A stretch of DNA of 64,000 bases, taken from assembly GCA_945957605.1 (NCBI GenBank), contig CAMFLR010000002.1, forward strand, positions 544,197 to 608,196, read 5' to 3'. This DNA comes from an uncultured Isosphaeraceae bacterium. GTDB taxonomy: Bacteria; Planctomycetota; Planctomycetia; Isosphaerales; Isosphaeraceae. The notes beneath the pieces were generated by a model. That model was not told the origin of the DNA. It ran no database searches and saw only the letters and a program-made list of their open reading frames with translations. Below, piece by piece: positions 19,434 to 27,816 of this stretch (position 1 is its first letter; every line of letters starts with the position of its first letter). The translations under genes were made by a program, and so were the position numbers.

Positions 19434-20708
19434 ATGTCAGAAACCCTCGCACCAGAAGAACATACTGGCTTGTTCTCGGAAGTTACCGGTGCGCAGTGGC
19501 TCATTCTGCTCGCCGCCTCCGCGGGCTGGGTGTTCGACATCTACGAATCGCAACTCTTCACGATCTTCAAGACCCCCGCGCTCAACGAACTGCTTAACAA
19601 AAACGCCGCGGCCGTCCAGTGGCACGGCAACGTCGCGAACGCGGTGTTTTTGCTTGGCGGAGCCATCGGCGGACTCGGCTTCGGCATCCTCGCCGATCGT
19701 CTGGGACGCGTCCGTGTAATGACCTGGACGATCCTCGTGTACTCGCTCTTCTCCGCACTGACCTATTTCGTGCAATCCGTCACCCAACTCGAGATTTTGC
19801 GGTTCTTCGTCGCACTGGGGACCGGCGGCGAATGGGCGGTTGCCGCGTCGCTCGTCGCCGAAACATTCCCCACCCGCCTCCGCTCATTCGCGTCGGGAAC
19901 GTTTCACGCGTCGAGCGTGCTAGGCGCGGGAATCGCGGCAATCACCGGTTGGATCTTCACCGACCCGTCGTCATGGCGTCAGGGATTCTTGATCGGAATC
20001 CTGCCCGCGCTGCTCGTCGTCTGGATTCGACTCGGCGTGCGAGAACCGGCGCATTCTCAAACTGCTACTGCGAGGCCTTCGGGCAGTCTCTTTGAGCTCT
20101 TGGACAACCCACGCTGGCGACCGCGCGCCCTGCTGGGATTGGCTCTCGCCTCGGTAGGACTGGGAACCTACTGGGGCATCTTCACCTGGGCGCCGGAACT
20201 GATCGCCGAACTGCTCGGCCCATCGGCTTCCCCCGCTCAAAAACAGGCCGCTGGCAGTCGCGCATTCCTGCTGATGAATTTTACTGGCGGCCTACTCGGC
20301 TTGCTGTCATTCGCGCCGATTGCCCATCGGTTCGGGCGTAAGTTCACGTTCGTCTGCTATCAAATTGGTGCTTTGATCTTTGTCCCCGTCGCGTTCTTGC
20401 TGGCCCAAACCGAAGCCCAAGCGCTCGTCAGCCTTCCGCTGCTCGCGTTCTTCGTCGTCGGCATGCACGCGGGATATGCCATCTATCTCCCCGAACTGTT
20501 CCCCACGCGGCTGCGCGCCACCGGTACAAGCTTCTGCTTCAACGTCGGCCGGTCGATGGTGGCCGTTCTCCTCATCATTCGCGGCTACCTTGGTGCAGTC
20601 CTCGGACTGAGGCTCGCCGTGGTGGCGATGGCGAGCCTCTTCGCCGTTGGGTTGATCGTCATTTGCTTCCTGCCCGAAACTCGCGGCCAGGAGCTTCCCG
20701 AAGATTGA
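19434..20708 (+). CDS. MFS transporter
   Basis: A 424-residue major facilitator with about 12 hydrophobic segments. The loop 2-3 signature is present (GILADRLGRVRVMTW), and the second half carries the equivalent APIAHRFGRKFTFV. The segment GTGGEWAVAASLVAETFPTRLR resembles the sugar/metabolite (SP/MHS-like) subgroup. The substrate is not deducible. It starts 10 nt after the secreted unknown gene with no obvious Shine-Dalgarno sequence, suggesting translational coupling, and ends one base before the convergent DUF1080 gene. Ethanolamine import for the nearby eutBC genes is conceivable but unsupported by sequence. Confidence 0.9.
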   Translation: MSETLAPEEHTGLFSEVTGAQWLILLAASAGWVFDIYESQLFTIFKTPALNELLNKNAAAVQWHGNVANAVFLLGGAIGGLGFGILADRLGRVRVMTWTILVYSLFSALTYFVQSVTQLEILRFFVALGTGGEWAVAASLVAETFPTRLRSFASGTFHASSVLGAGIAAITGWIFTDPSSWRQGFLIGILPALLVVWIRLGVREPAHSQTATARPSGSLFELLDNPRWRPRALLGLALASVGLGTYWGIFTWAPELIAELLGPSASPAQKQAAGSRAFLLMNFTGGLLGLLSFAPIAHRFGRKFTFVCYQIGALIFVPVAFLLAQTEAQALVSLPLLAFFVVGMHAGYAIYLPELFPTRLRATGTSFCFNVGRSMVAVLLIIRGYLGAVLGLRLAVVAMASLFAVGLIVICFLPETRGQELPED

Positions 20709-20709
20709 A

Positions 20710-21303
20710 TCAAGGCATTTCCTTGATCCTGATGTGCCGGTATTCAACCACATTCGTTTCCGACTGCAGCCCAATCGGCCCATCCGTCGGAAGCTCAAGC
20801 GCGGCCTCGAGCACTTCGCCGTTGCAAGTGGCGATAGCCTTGTTTCCCTTCACGGTCACCTCGATCGAGTTCCAGTCGAACTCCTTGTAATTCTTGAGCG
20901 TCTTGTAGGGACCGACGCGAGGATAATCGCGAATTTGAAGCTGATGCTTGAACACGTGATCGCGCAAGTGCAAGCCGCTGTTGCAGTCTTTTGACGCCTT
21001 GAAATCAAACCGCAGCACAAAATCCTTGCCGAAGCTAGCGGTCGTGTCGATCTCGCTGTTCTTCGCCCCAGCGCCAGATTGATTCGCCCCCTTGATATAA
21101 ATCGTCCCGTCCTTCGCGGCGAACCGGCCGTCATCACTCGCGGTTTTTCCTTCGAGCGACTCCTTGCCATACTTCCAGCCGCTCAGGTCCTTGCCGTTGA
21201 ACAGGCTTTTGAAGCCCGGCTCGGGTGTGAAATCATCAGCCGCGAACGCTGTACCGGCGGCAATCAATAAGCTCGCCAAGATCAAAGCCGCAATTGTGCG
21301 CAT
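20710..21303 (-). CDS. DUF1080 (3-keto-disaccharide hydrolase-type) secreted protein
   Basis: 197 residues: a signal peptide (residues 1-21, IAALILASLLIAAGTAFA), then a concanavalin-like lectin fold typical of DUF1080: GFKSLFNGKDLSGW at the N-terminus, FVLRFDFKASKDCNSGLHLRD in the middle, and GPIGLQSETNVVEYRHIRIK at the end. This family is greatly expanded in planctomycetes and some members hydrolyse 3-keto-glycosides. The NSGLHLR core is intact. GGGAG lies 8 nt before the ATG. It is divergent from eutB and converges with the MFS gene. Confidence 0.92.
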   Translation of the reverse strand: MRTIAALILASLLIAAGTAFAADDFTPEPGFKSLFNGKDLSGWKYGKESLEGKTASDDGRFAAKDGTIYIKGANQSGAGAKNSEIDTTASFGKDFVLRFDFKASKDCNSGLHLRDHVFKHQLQIRDYPRVGPYKTLKNYKEFDWNSIEVTVKGNKAIATCNGEVLEAALELPTDGPIGLQSETNVVEYRHIRIKEMP

Positions 21304-21455
21304 GGGTGGTTCTCCCTGTGGTGATCGCTAGGAAAGTCGCTCGCATGGTAATGGTCGCACAACGGTCTCGCCAGCCAGTCGTTTTCACTTTAATCGAGTC
21401 ATTGTGCGCGATAATCTGGAATGCGGATCCAGTCGTTGCCGTCGGAACTCGCGTC

Positions 21456-22862
21456 ATGATCCTCGCCGCCGTCGTTCGCTCGGAACGCTTTGTTTTCGCC
21501 GACCTGCGCGAAGTCCTTGCCAAGGCGAACGAGGAGAAATCGGGCGATCAACTCGCGGGAGTCGCTGCGCGTTCAGCGCGAGAGCGCGTCGCCGCCAAAC
21601 GAGTGCTGGCCGATCTTTCCCTCGCAGAAATCGTCGCGCATCCGCTCATCGACGACGAAGTCACACGCCTGATCCTCGACACGCACAATCGCGCCGCATT
21701 CGCCGAAATCGCCTCGCTCACGGTCGGCCAGTTCCGCGAATTCATCCTCGACGACGCAACCAACGATCACGCTCTTGAATCGATCGCCACGGCGATCACG
21801 CCCGAGATTGCTGCAAGCGTCGCCAAGTTGATGAGCAACAAAGATCTCATCATCGCCGCGAGCAAAATCCGCAAGATCACGCGATGTCGCAACACGATGG
21901 GCGAGCGCGGTGTGCTCGGCATTCGTACTCAACCAAACCACCCCAGCGACGATCCAACCGGCATCCTCATCTCCACAATCGACGGCCTGCTCTACGGCTG
22001 CGGCGATGCCCTCATCGGCGTCAATCCCGCGAACGATTCGGCCGACAGCGCTGCGGCCGTTTTGAATACCCTCACAAGACTCACGAACGCCTGGCAAATC
22101 CCCACACAAACGTGCTGTCTTGCTCATATCACTACTCAGCTCAAGGCGATGGAACGCGGAGCGCCGATCGACCTGCTTTTTCAATCGGTCGCCGGAACCG
22201 AGGCCGCGAATGCCAGCTTCGGCATCAATTTGAACTTGCTCGCTGAAGGCCGCCAGCGCGTGCTCGAACATCACGCCACTCGCGATTGCAGTTGGCGCGG
22301 CGAACAGGTGACGTACTACGAAACTGGCCAAGGGTCCGCACTCTCGGCCGAGGCGCATCATGGTGTCGACCAACTCACACTCGAAGCGCGGGCGCATGCA
22401 GTCGCGCGAGCTTTCGATCCCTTCCTGGTCAACAGCGTCGTCGGCTTCATCGGCCCCGAATATCTTTTCGACGAGCGTCAAATCATCCGTGCGGGGCTTG
22501 AAGATCACTTCGTGGGCAAACTACTCGGCCTACCGATGGGTTGCGACGTCTGCTATACGAATCATGCCCACGCCGATCAGAATTCGTGCGACAACCTCAT
22601 GGTCTTGCTCGCCTCTAGCGGGTGCAACTTCTTCATGGGCGTCCCCGGTTCAGACGACGTGATGCTCAACTATCAGTCGACAAGTTATCACGATGCATTG
22701 GCAATTCGCCGCTTGCTCGGCTTGCGTCCTGCTCCGGAATTTCGCGTTTGGCTCGAAGAAAACGGTCTGTTTCAAGATGGTCGACCAGTTCACGGCGATT
22801 CTCTCCATCGCAACTTGCTCATGGAACGAGCCCAACACCTGATCGCTCATTCACTTGAGTGA
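21456..22862 (+). CDS. eutB: Ethanolamine ammonia-lyase large subunit
   Basis: About 468 residues from the ATG at 21456, chosen because the next residues (ILAAVVRSERFVFADLREVLAKANEEKSG, core FADLREVLAKANEEKSGD) align end to end with the known EutB N-terminus; the frame stays open upstream but does not look coding, and no good ribosome site is visible. Diagnostic stretches are conserved: GDALIGVNP, IPTQTCCLAHITTQ, YFETGQGSALSA-like YYETGQGSALSA, DPFLVNSVVGFIGPEYL, RQIIRAGLEDHF, CYTNHAHADQN. The enzyme, with EutC and adenosylcobalamin, converts ethanolamine to acetaldehyde and ammonia in the cytoplasm. eutC follows by 22 nt. No microcompartment shell gene, eutA reactivase or acetaldehyde dehydrogenase is nearby. 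Confidence 0.96.
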   Translation: MILAAVVRSERFVFADLREVLAKANEEKSGDQLAGVAARSARERVAAKRVLADLSLAEIVAHPLIDDEVTRLILDTHNRAAFAEIASLTVGQFREFILDDATNDHALESIATAITPEIAASVAKLMSNKDLIIAASKIRKITRCRNTMGERGVLGIRTQPNHPSDDPTGILISTIDGLLYGCGDALIGVNPANDSADSAAAVLNTLTRLTNAWQIPTQTCCLAHITTQLKAMERGAPIDLLFQSVAGTEAANASFGINLNLLAEGRQRVLEHHATRDCSWRGEQVTYYETGQGSALSAEAHHGVDQLTLEARAHAVARAFDPFLVNSVVGFIGPEYLFDERQIIRAGLEDHFVGKLLGLPMGCDVCYTNHAHADQNSCDNLMVLLASSGCNFFMGVPGSDDVMLNYQSTSYHDALAIRRLLGLRPAPEFRVWLEENGLFQDGRPVHGDSLHRNLLMERAQHLIAHSLE

Positions 22863-22884
22863 TCGATCGAGAGGATCGTAATCC

Positions 22885-23637
22885 ATGGACAATTCACCGG
22901 TTCTACAATCGTTAATCGCCGCCTTTCAATCCCGAACGCCAGCTCGTGTTCTGCTCGGACGCTCTGGCGGCGCCTATCGCACCGAAACAAGTCTGGCACT
23001 TCGCGAAGATCATGCTGCCGCCATCGACGCCGTGCATGTCGAAATCGATCTCGTGCGCGATTTCGGACCTGAGACAGTCGATCACTGGGATCTCTTCGAA
23101 ACCAGCACTCAGGCCAAATCGAAAGAAGAATACCTCGCTCGTCCCGACCTGGGCCGTTCGCTCAGTACAGACTCGCGCGAGTTGATCACGCAGCTTTGTC
23201 CTCGACGCTGCGACATACAAGTCGTCATCGGCGACGGCCTTTCCGTTGCGGCCGTTCGCATCCAGGTTCCAGCCCTCCTTCCATTAATCCATCACGCGTG
23301 CGAGGCGAACAGCTGGCGATTCGGCCGTCCGTTCGTCGTGCGGCATTGTCGTGTCGGCGTGATGAACGACGTGGGAGAATTGCTCGACCCAGCGGTCGTC
23401 GTGCTTCTTATCGGCGAACGACCAGGACTCGCGACCGCCGAAAGCCTTTCCGCCTATCTCGCCTACCGCCCGCGCGCCGGCCACACCGACGCACAGCGCA
23501 ACCTCGTCTCCAACATCCACGCCCGCGGCAAATCATCCGAGGAAGCGGTGGCTATCATCGTGAGCTATGCCCTAGCGATGCATCGGCAAGGCTTGAGCGG
23601 TGTCGAGCTGACCTCTGGCCAGCCATCGCTTGGGTAA
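22885..23637 (+). CDS. eutC: Ethanolamine ammonia-lyase small subunit
   Basis: 250 residues, somewhat shorter than enterobacterial EutC. Conserved elements include ARVLLGRSGGAYRT near the N-terminus, LREDHAAAIDAV, CDIQVVIGDGLSVAAV, FVVRHCRVGVMNDVGE and the C-terminal RPRAGHTDAQRNLVSNIHARG, all characteristic of the subunit that helps bind adenosylcobalamin. GAGAGGA lies about 9 nt before the ATG. It is the second gene of the eutBC operon, and a small unknown gene follows after 5 nt. Confidence 0.95.
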   Translation: MDNSPVLQSLIAAFQSRTPARVLLGRSGGAYRTETSLALREDHAAAIDAVHVEIDLVRDFGPETVDHWDLFETSTQAKSKEEYLARPDLGRSLSTDSRELITQLCPRRCDIQVVIGDGLSVAAVRIQVPALLPLIHHACEANSWRFGRPFVVRHCRVGVMNDVGELLDPAVVVLLIGERPGLATAESLSAYLAYRPRAGHTDAQRNLVSNIHARGKSSEEAVAIIVSYALAMHRQGLSGVELTSGQPSLG

Positions 23638-23642
23638 CGTCC

Positions 23643-23984
23643 ATGCGCGAACGAGCAATTATCTCCCCAGGTTTCACAAATCCGAACATGAGCAAGCCCA
23701 ACATCGACCATGTTCTTAACGTGTTCCCAAAGCTTCAAAAGGCGAATGTAAGAGTCAAATTGCACGAACACGATCAGCCGACGGATTGGAGCAAATGGCT
23801 GATTGCCCCAGTGGAAGGATACCTTGAGCTAGAAAACTGTGGGCCGCTGCCAGTGAAGGACGTCGAGTGGTTAGAGACCGAATTCCTGCCAACCTCCCCG
23901 ACGAGCGAGCCTCGGAATAGCTCTCGTTCTGCTCTCATCAATCGCATAAAGATGATCCGCATCGCGTTACATTCCTTTGTTTAA
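23643..23984 (+). CDS. Small protein of unknown function
   Basis: A 113-residue frame starting 5 nt after eutC; an internal ATG at 23688 would give 98 residues, and neither start has a clear Shine-Dalgarno sequence. The central part (WSKWLIAPVEGYLELENCGPLPVKDVEWLE) reads like a real folded protein; its core motifs are WLIAPVEGYLEL and VKDVEWLE. I do not recognise the family. Codon choice is more AT-tolerant than in the neighbours. Its last 18 bases overlap the convergent DUF1349-like gene. Confidence 0.55.
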   Translation: MRERAIISPGFTNPNMSKPNIDHVLNVFPKLQKANVRVKLHEHDQPTDWSKWLIAPVEGYLELENCGPLPVKDVEWLETEFLPTSPTSEPRNSSRSALINRIKMIRIALHSFV

Positions 23985-24638
23985 CGTGTAAACACGATAT
24001 TCGCTAAACTCGGCATTGAACGGTTTTGCCGAAGTCGAAATCGCCGCGACGCCAATTTTTGTCACGTCTGGCATCGTCAAATCGACGGGCGGAAATCCGA
24101 CCCAAAACACGCCATCATGGCTGAACGATGCATACAACTTCGTTCCACGGCGCTCGAATCGAAGTTCAACTGCCCTGTTCTCAAGCCGAAGCGTATTGCT
24201 GCTCACCTGCTTGCCTGCAACAAACACTTCAAAATTCGCATAAGTGACAAACTGTCCCTCGCTAATCAAGCCGGCCCGTTCCAGGCGAACGAAGTGATCG
24301 TCGTCGCCCCAAAGCAGCAAGCCCGCTCCCAAATAGGGCAACGCGTTCGGGTTGCTCGGCGGGTCGCTCGGCTGCACGTTGCCGCTCGCCTTCACGGTCG
24401 CGATGAAGTCGCCACGCACAGGGCTCAAAACCCGCGGTGCGTTCAGCTTCGCGAGTGTTGTGGTCAAATTGTGCTCGGTATTGGGAATAGCAATCGTTAG
24501 CGCATCTCCCTTTTGCTCGAACCTGCAATCCTTGTCGGAATCAACGGCGATACCCCACCCCTTCAAAGCCGGTTCCCCCGCTCCAAGGCAAGCAACCACC
24601 AGCAAGCCCAGCACAAATCGCCTTGTTTTCGCGACCAT
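23967..24638 (-). CDS. Secreted DUF1349-like concanavalin-fold protein
   Basis: 223 residues with a signal peptide (MVAKTRRFVLGLLVVACLGAG). The mature domain has the order of strands seen in DUF1349/beta-sandwich proteins: FIATVKASGNVQP, GAGLLLWGDDDHFVRLERAG, VELRFERRGTKLYASFSHDGVFW, and a final KPFNAEFSEYRVY. Such proteins bind or hydrolyse glycans outside the cytoplasm; no catalytic residue can be assigned. It converges with the small unknown gene, overlapping it by 18 bp. Confidence 0.78.
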   Translation of the reverse strand: MVAKTRRFVLGLLVVACLGAGEPALKGWGIAVDSDKDCRFEQKGDALTIAIPNTEHNLTTTLAKLNAPRVLSPVRGDFIATVKASGNVQPSDPPSNPNALPYLGAGLLLWGDDDHFVRLERAGLISEGQFVTYANFEVFVAGKQVSSNTLRLENRAVELRFERRGTKLYASFSHDGVFWVGFPPVDLTMPDVTKIGVAAISTSAKPFNAEFSEYRVYTLNKGM

Positions 24639-24875
24639 GCGATAACCCCTTGTTCGCCCTTCCTTACCTAGCCACGCCGATCAGAGTACCACGCCAGAAG
24701 CGCAGGATCGTCCTGAAATCTTGCCCATATCGTAGAGGGCAATACCATTAGATTTCGTACATACGCTCATTGCTCTCAGTCTTCTCATCCAACAAAAAAT
24801 CTCCTCCGAGGTTGACGCCAGCACAACCAGCTTGTAAATTACCAATCGGTTATAGAACCAAAAGGCAATACACCA

Positions 24876-25217
24876 ATGATGACCGCGAGCCTCGATGCCA
24901 CGTTCTCCGCGCTATCCGACCCCACCCGTCGGGCGATCCTTGCTCGTTTGGCTGAGGGTGAGGCGACGGTGAATGAGTTGGTTGCTCCCTTCAAGCTGAG
25001 TCAGCCGGCGATTTCCAAGCACCTCAAAGTGCTCGAAAAAGCCGGCCTGATCAGCCGCGGAAAAGACGCACAAAAGCGGCCGTGCCGGATCATGGCCCAG
25101 CCGCTCGCCGAGGCGAATGAATGGCTCGAAGGCTACCGGAAAATCTGGGAAGCCAACTTCGAGCGCCTCGACGCCCTACTCGACGAATTGAAGGCCCAGA
25201 AGAAATCCAAACCCTGA
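24876..25217 (+). CDS. ArsR-family transcriptional regulator
   Basis: 113 residues, a typical length. A winged helix-turn-helix spans residues 6-85: ALSDPTRRAILARLAEGEATVNELVAPF with core DPTRRAILARL, recognition helix LSQPAISKHLKVLEKAGLI, and wing GKDAQKRPCRI. It lacks the CVC metal site of arsenic-sensing ArsR and belongs to the subgroup usually paired with an SRPBCC/AHSA1 gene, which indeed follows after 10 nt. Two tandem ATGs (24876 and 24879) are possible starts. Probably represses its own operon (inference). Confidence 0.93.
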   Translation: MMTASLDATFSALSDPTRRAILARLAEGEATVNELVAPFKLSQPAISKHLKVLEKAGLISRGKDAQKRPCRIMAQPLAEANEWLEGYRKIWEANFERLDALLDELKAQKKSKP

Positions 25218-25227
25218 GGAAATTGCG

Positions 25228-25716
25228 ATGAAAAACGTGCTGAAGGTGTCGGCCGTTGGCGACCGCGAAATCGTCGTTACCCGCGATTTCAATGCGCCCA
25301 GAACGCTCGTCTGGGAGACGATGTCAAAGCCCGAATACCTCACGCGCTGGTTGCTTGGTCCGCCGGGCTGGGAGTTCACGAAGTGCGAGGACGATCAGTG
25401 CGTCGGCGGCCGTTTTCGCTGGGAATGGCGCGGGCCTGATGGCATGGAAATGGCGATGACCGGCGTCTACCGCGAAATCGTCCCACCCGAACGCTGTGTT
25501 CGTACCGAGAGTTTTGAAAGTGGCTGCGTCCCCCAAATGGGCGAGCAACTGGCCACGCTCGAACTCATCGATCGCGGTGAAAAAACCTCGCTCAAACTCA
25601 CGGTGCTGTACCCGTCAAGGGAAGCACGCGACGGCGCATTCGCAAGCGGCATGGAGCGGGGAATGTCCGCCAGCTACGATCGTCTCGACGACATTATTAC
25701 AGGCGTGGCTGTTTGA
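25228..25716 (+). CDS. SRPBCC/AHSA1-like domain protein
   Basis: 162 residues with the activator-of-Hsp90-ATPase-1-like (AHSA1/SRPBCC) pattern: REIVVTRDFNAPRTLVWETMSKPEYLTRWL at the N-terminus (core FNAPRTLVWE), GGRFRWEWRGPDG, GVYREIVPPERCVRTE, and a C-terminal GMERGMSASYDRLDDI helix. This fold makes a hydrophobic cavity for small ligands. TGAGGAAATT gives a ribosome site before the ATG. The ArsR partner upstream suggests ligand-related regulation. Ligand unknown. Confidence 0.93.
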   Translation: MKNVLKVSAVGDREIVVTRDFNAPRTLVWETMSKPEYLTRWLLGPPGWEFTKCEDDQCVGGRFRWEWRGPDGMEMAMTGVYREIVPPERCVRTESFESGCVPQMGEQLATLELIDRGEKTSLKLTVLYPSREARDGAFASGMERGMSASYDRLDDIITGVAV

Positions 25717-25764
25717 CACGAAATCTGCCGGCTCAGAATCTCTTTTCCTCTCAGGAGAATTATC

Positions 25765-26232
25765 GTGCTCGAAACGCCTGTGATCACCGAGACTGCCGAC
25801 CAGTTGACGGCGTGCATTTCGATCATCGTGCCGCGAAATGAAATCATGTCGGCGATGGGACCGGCCATTCACGAGGTCTTCGCCACCCTCGCAGCACAAG
25901 GGATTGCGCCCACCGGCCCGTGGCTCACCTATCATCGCCGTCGACCGACCGACACGTTCGACCTCGATGTATCGGTCCCCATCGCCACGCCCGTAACGGC
26001 ATCGGGTCGCGTCAAACCAGGGAAACTCTCGGCAACCAAGGTGGCGCGGGCTGTTTATCAGGGGAATTACGACGGACTCGGCGGAGGCTGGGGCGAATTC
26101 TGCGATTGGATCGACAAAAACGGTCTCAAGCCTCGCGAGGATTTGTGGGAATGCTATCTCGTCGGACCGGAGACGACTTCCGATCCGTCGGCCTGGCGCA
26201 CGGAACTGAATCGGCCGCTGGCCGATCAATAG
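25765..26232 (+). CDS. GyrI-like small-molecule-binding protein
   Basis: 155 residues of the GyrI-like/SOUL-type effector-binding fold: TADQLTACISIIVPRNEIMSAMG near the start, APTGPWLTYHRR, FDLDVSVPIATPV, and a late ATKVARAVYQGNYDGLGGGWGEF, in the usual order of this family. The start is GTG at 25765, supported by AGGAGA 6 nt upstream; no ATG gives a full domain. Third gene of the ArsR/SRPBCC set, ended by the hairpin at 26241. Likely binds a xenobiotic or metabolite. Confidence 0.88.
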   Translation: MLETPVITETADQLTACISIIVPRNEIMSAMGPAIHEVFATLAAQGIAPTGPWLTYHRRRPTDTFDLDVSVPIATPVTASGRVKPGKLSATKVARAVYQGNYDGLGGGWGEFCDWIDKNGLKPREDLWECYLVGPETTSDPSAWRTELNRPLADQ

Positions 26233-26240
26233 TTCACCAA

Positions 26241-26276
26241 GCCGGAGTTTCATCGCGAAACTCCGGCATTTTCTTC
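26241..26276 (+). terminator. Rho-independent terminator of the ArsR/SRPBCC/GyrI operon
   Basis: A perfect 11-bp stem (26241-26251 with 26257-26267) with a 5-nt loop, followed by ATTTTCTTC, begins 8 nt after the stop of the GyrI-like gene. Confidence 0.85.
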
Positions 26277-26454
26277 GCCCTTACCATTGCTTTGATTGCC
26301 AATCTCCCCATCATAAATTCATGCCATTTGTTCATGAAAAAACCGCCATTTCGGGCGGGAAATGGTCGTGCCTGAATCGGCCCTTCGTGCTAAAATCCAA
26401 CAGTTGTCACAACTCGTTCCACGGCCCTTTTCAGCCCAACGAGGAGTTCGTTTG

Positions 26455-27693
26455 ATGTCGCACGAAGTTTCGACCGGAACCGATCGTCGCACGTTCCTGC
26501 AAGCCGGCGCGCTTGCAACCGCCGCGGCGCTCGCCACCGGTGGCAAATCGGTTAGCGCGCAAGACAAAGCCGCCGTTCTTCCCAAACGCAAACTGGGCAA
26601 GACCGGCGTCGAGATGACCATGCTCGAAATGGGCACCGGCGCGCTTCGCGACAAGGCCGTGCTCGAGCGCATGCTCAAGCTCTCCTTCGCAGCCGGCGTC
26701 CGAACCTACGACACCGCCAAGATGTACGGCACCGAGCCCGGCTTCAAGGCCTGGTTTGAAGCCGATCCGGCCGTCCGCAAGCAAATCACGCTTGTCACCA
26801 AGGACAATCCCAAGAAGCCGAAGGAAATGATCGACCAGCTCGACAAGCGCCTGGCCGCGCTTGGCGTCGATCACGTCGACTTCTTCTTCATCCACGGCAT
26901 GGGTGACGATCACTCGCTCGACGACGCACTCAACTTCGTCGAAGGCGGGGAACTGAAGGAAACCGCCGAGGCGATCCGCAAGTCGGGTAAGGCCAAGTTC
27001 ATTGGCTACAGCACCCACCACGCTAAGCGCGCTGAGATTATGCAGGCCACAGCCCGTGGCGGCGCGATCGACGCCATCATGCTGATGTACACCCCCTGGC
27101 TCGAGAAGGACGATCCGCTCAACAAGGCGATCGACGCTTGCTACGAGAAGGGCATCGGCCTGATTTCGATGAAGCAGGTCGCCGGTAACTTCCCGGCCAA
27201 GCCGAAGTTCAACGTGCTTGAAGAAGTTGTCCGTCGCGCTCCGATGCTCAAGGAAAAGAACCTGACACCGTATCAGGGTCTGCTCCACGCCATCTGGACC
27301 GATGAGCGCATCAGCGGGTCGTGCGTGTCGATCAAGAACACCGACCAGCTTCGCGACAACGCCGACGCCGCCCGCCGTTACGAGCCGCTCAAGACGGCCG
27401 ACCTGCAGCAGCTTCGCGAAGCGGTGCTCGCCTTCGGCCCCACGCTGTGCGCGGGTTGCGACGGCCGCTGCTCAGACGCCGCCGGTACCAAGGCCGAGCT
27501 AGGCAACCTCACCCGCTTCCTCACCTACCACGAGCACCACGGCATTCGTGGCGAAGCCCGCCGCCAGTACGGCATGCTTTCGCCCGAAGCCCGCGACTGG
27601 TCGGGTGCCGACCTCGAAGCGGCTCGCGAAGCCTGCCCGAACAAGCTCGACTTCGCCAAGCTCCTCCCCGAATGCGACCGTCACCTTGCGTGA
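26455..27693 (+). CDS. Tat-exported aldo/keto reductase
   Basis: 412 residues from the ATG at 26455, which has GAGGAG 8 nt upstream and opens directly into a Tat signal (DRRTFLQAGALATAAALATG). An AKR barrel follows: KLGKTGVEMTMLEMGTGALRD, catalytic Asp/Tyr in YDTAKMYG, Lys in LVTKDNPKK and His in FFFIHGMGDD, so the tetrad is complete. Near the C-terminus is a Cys cluster, LCAGCDGRC, with two further cysteines nearer the end; related AKRs carry a ferredoxin-type 4Fe-4S motif here, but this spacing is not the canonical one. As a periplasmic enzyme it could not use cytoplasmic NADPH directly, so a tightly bound cofactor or loss of redox activity is possible. It is its own transcription unit with a strong terminator. 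Confidence 0.92.
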   Translation: MSHEVSTGTDRRTFLQAGALATAAALATGGKSVSAQDKAAVLPKRKLGKTGVEMTMLEMGTGALRDKAVLERMLKLSFAAGVRTYDTAKMYGTEPGFKAWFEADPAVRKQITLVTKDNPKKPKEMIDQLDKRLAALGVDHVDFFFIHGMGDDHSLDDALNFVEGGELKETAEAIRKSGKAKFIGYSTHHAKRAEIMQATARGGAIDAIMLMYTPWLEKDDPLNKAIDACYEKGIGLISMKQVAGNFPAKPKFNVLEEVVRRAPMLKEKNLTPYQGLLHAIWTDERISGSCVSIKNTDQLRDNADAARRYEPLKTADLQQLREAVLAFGPTLCAGCDGRCSDAAGTKAELGNLTRFLTYHEHHGIRGEARRQYGMLSPEARDWSGADLEAAREACPNKLDFAKLLPECDRHLA

Positions 27694-27730
27694 CGCTTGC
27701 CCTTCGTGGTGAGTATTGATCGAAGCCACG

Positions 27731-27769
27731 GGCCGGGCGCGAAACCTGCTTTCGCGTCCGGCCGTTTTT
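27731..27769 (+). terminator. Rho-independent terminator after the aldo/keto reductase
   Basis: Arms 27731-27744 and 27750-27763 pair over 14 bp with a single G-T wobble, with a 5-nt loop, followed by GTTTTT. It lies about 40 nt after the stop codon. Confidence 0.9.
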
Positions 27770-27816
27770 GAACGCCCGCCCGCACTCCTCCCTCCATCTT
27801 CCAAGAGCCGCTCGCA

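Noticed and set aside
21294-21455. A 54-residue N-terminal extension of EutB
   Set aside because: The EutB family begins at the equivalent of 21456, and the added stretch overlaps the start region of the divergent DUF1080 gene.
21573-22508. A 311-residue minus-strand open frame opposite eutB
   Set aside because: eutB aligns with its family over this whole stretch; the opposite frame is a shadow.
26346-26365. Inverted repeat CCATTTC/GAAATGG before the aldo/keto reductase as an operator or terminator
   Set aside because: The arms are only 7 bp, there is no minus-strand gene for it to terminate, and nothing else supports a regulator site.
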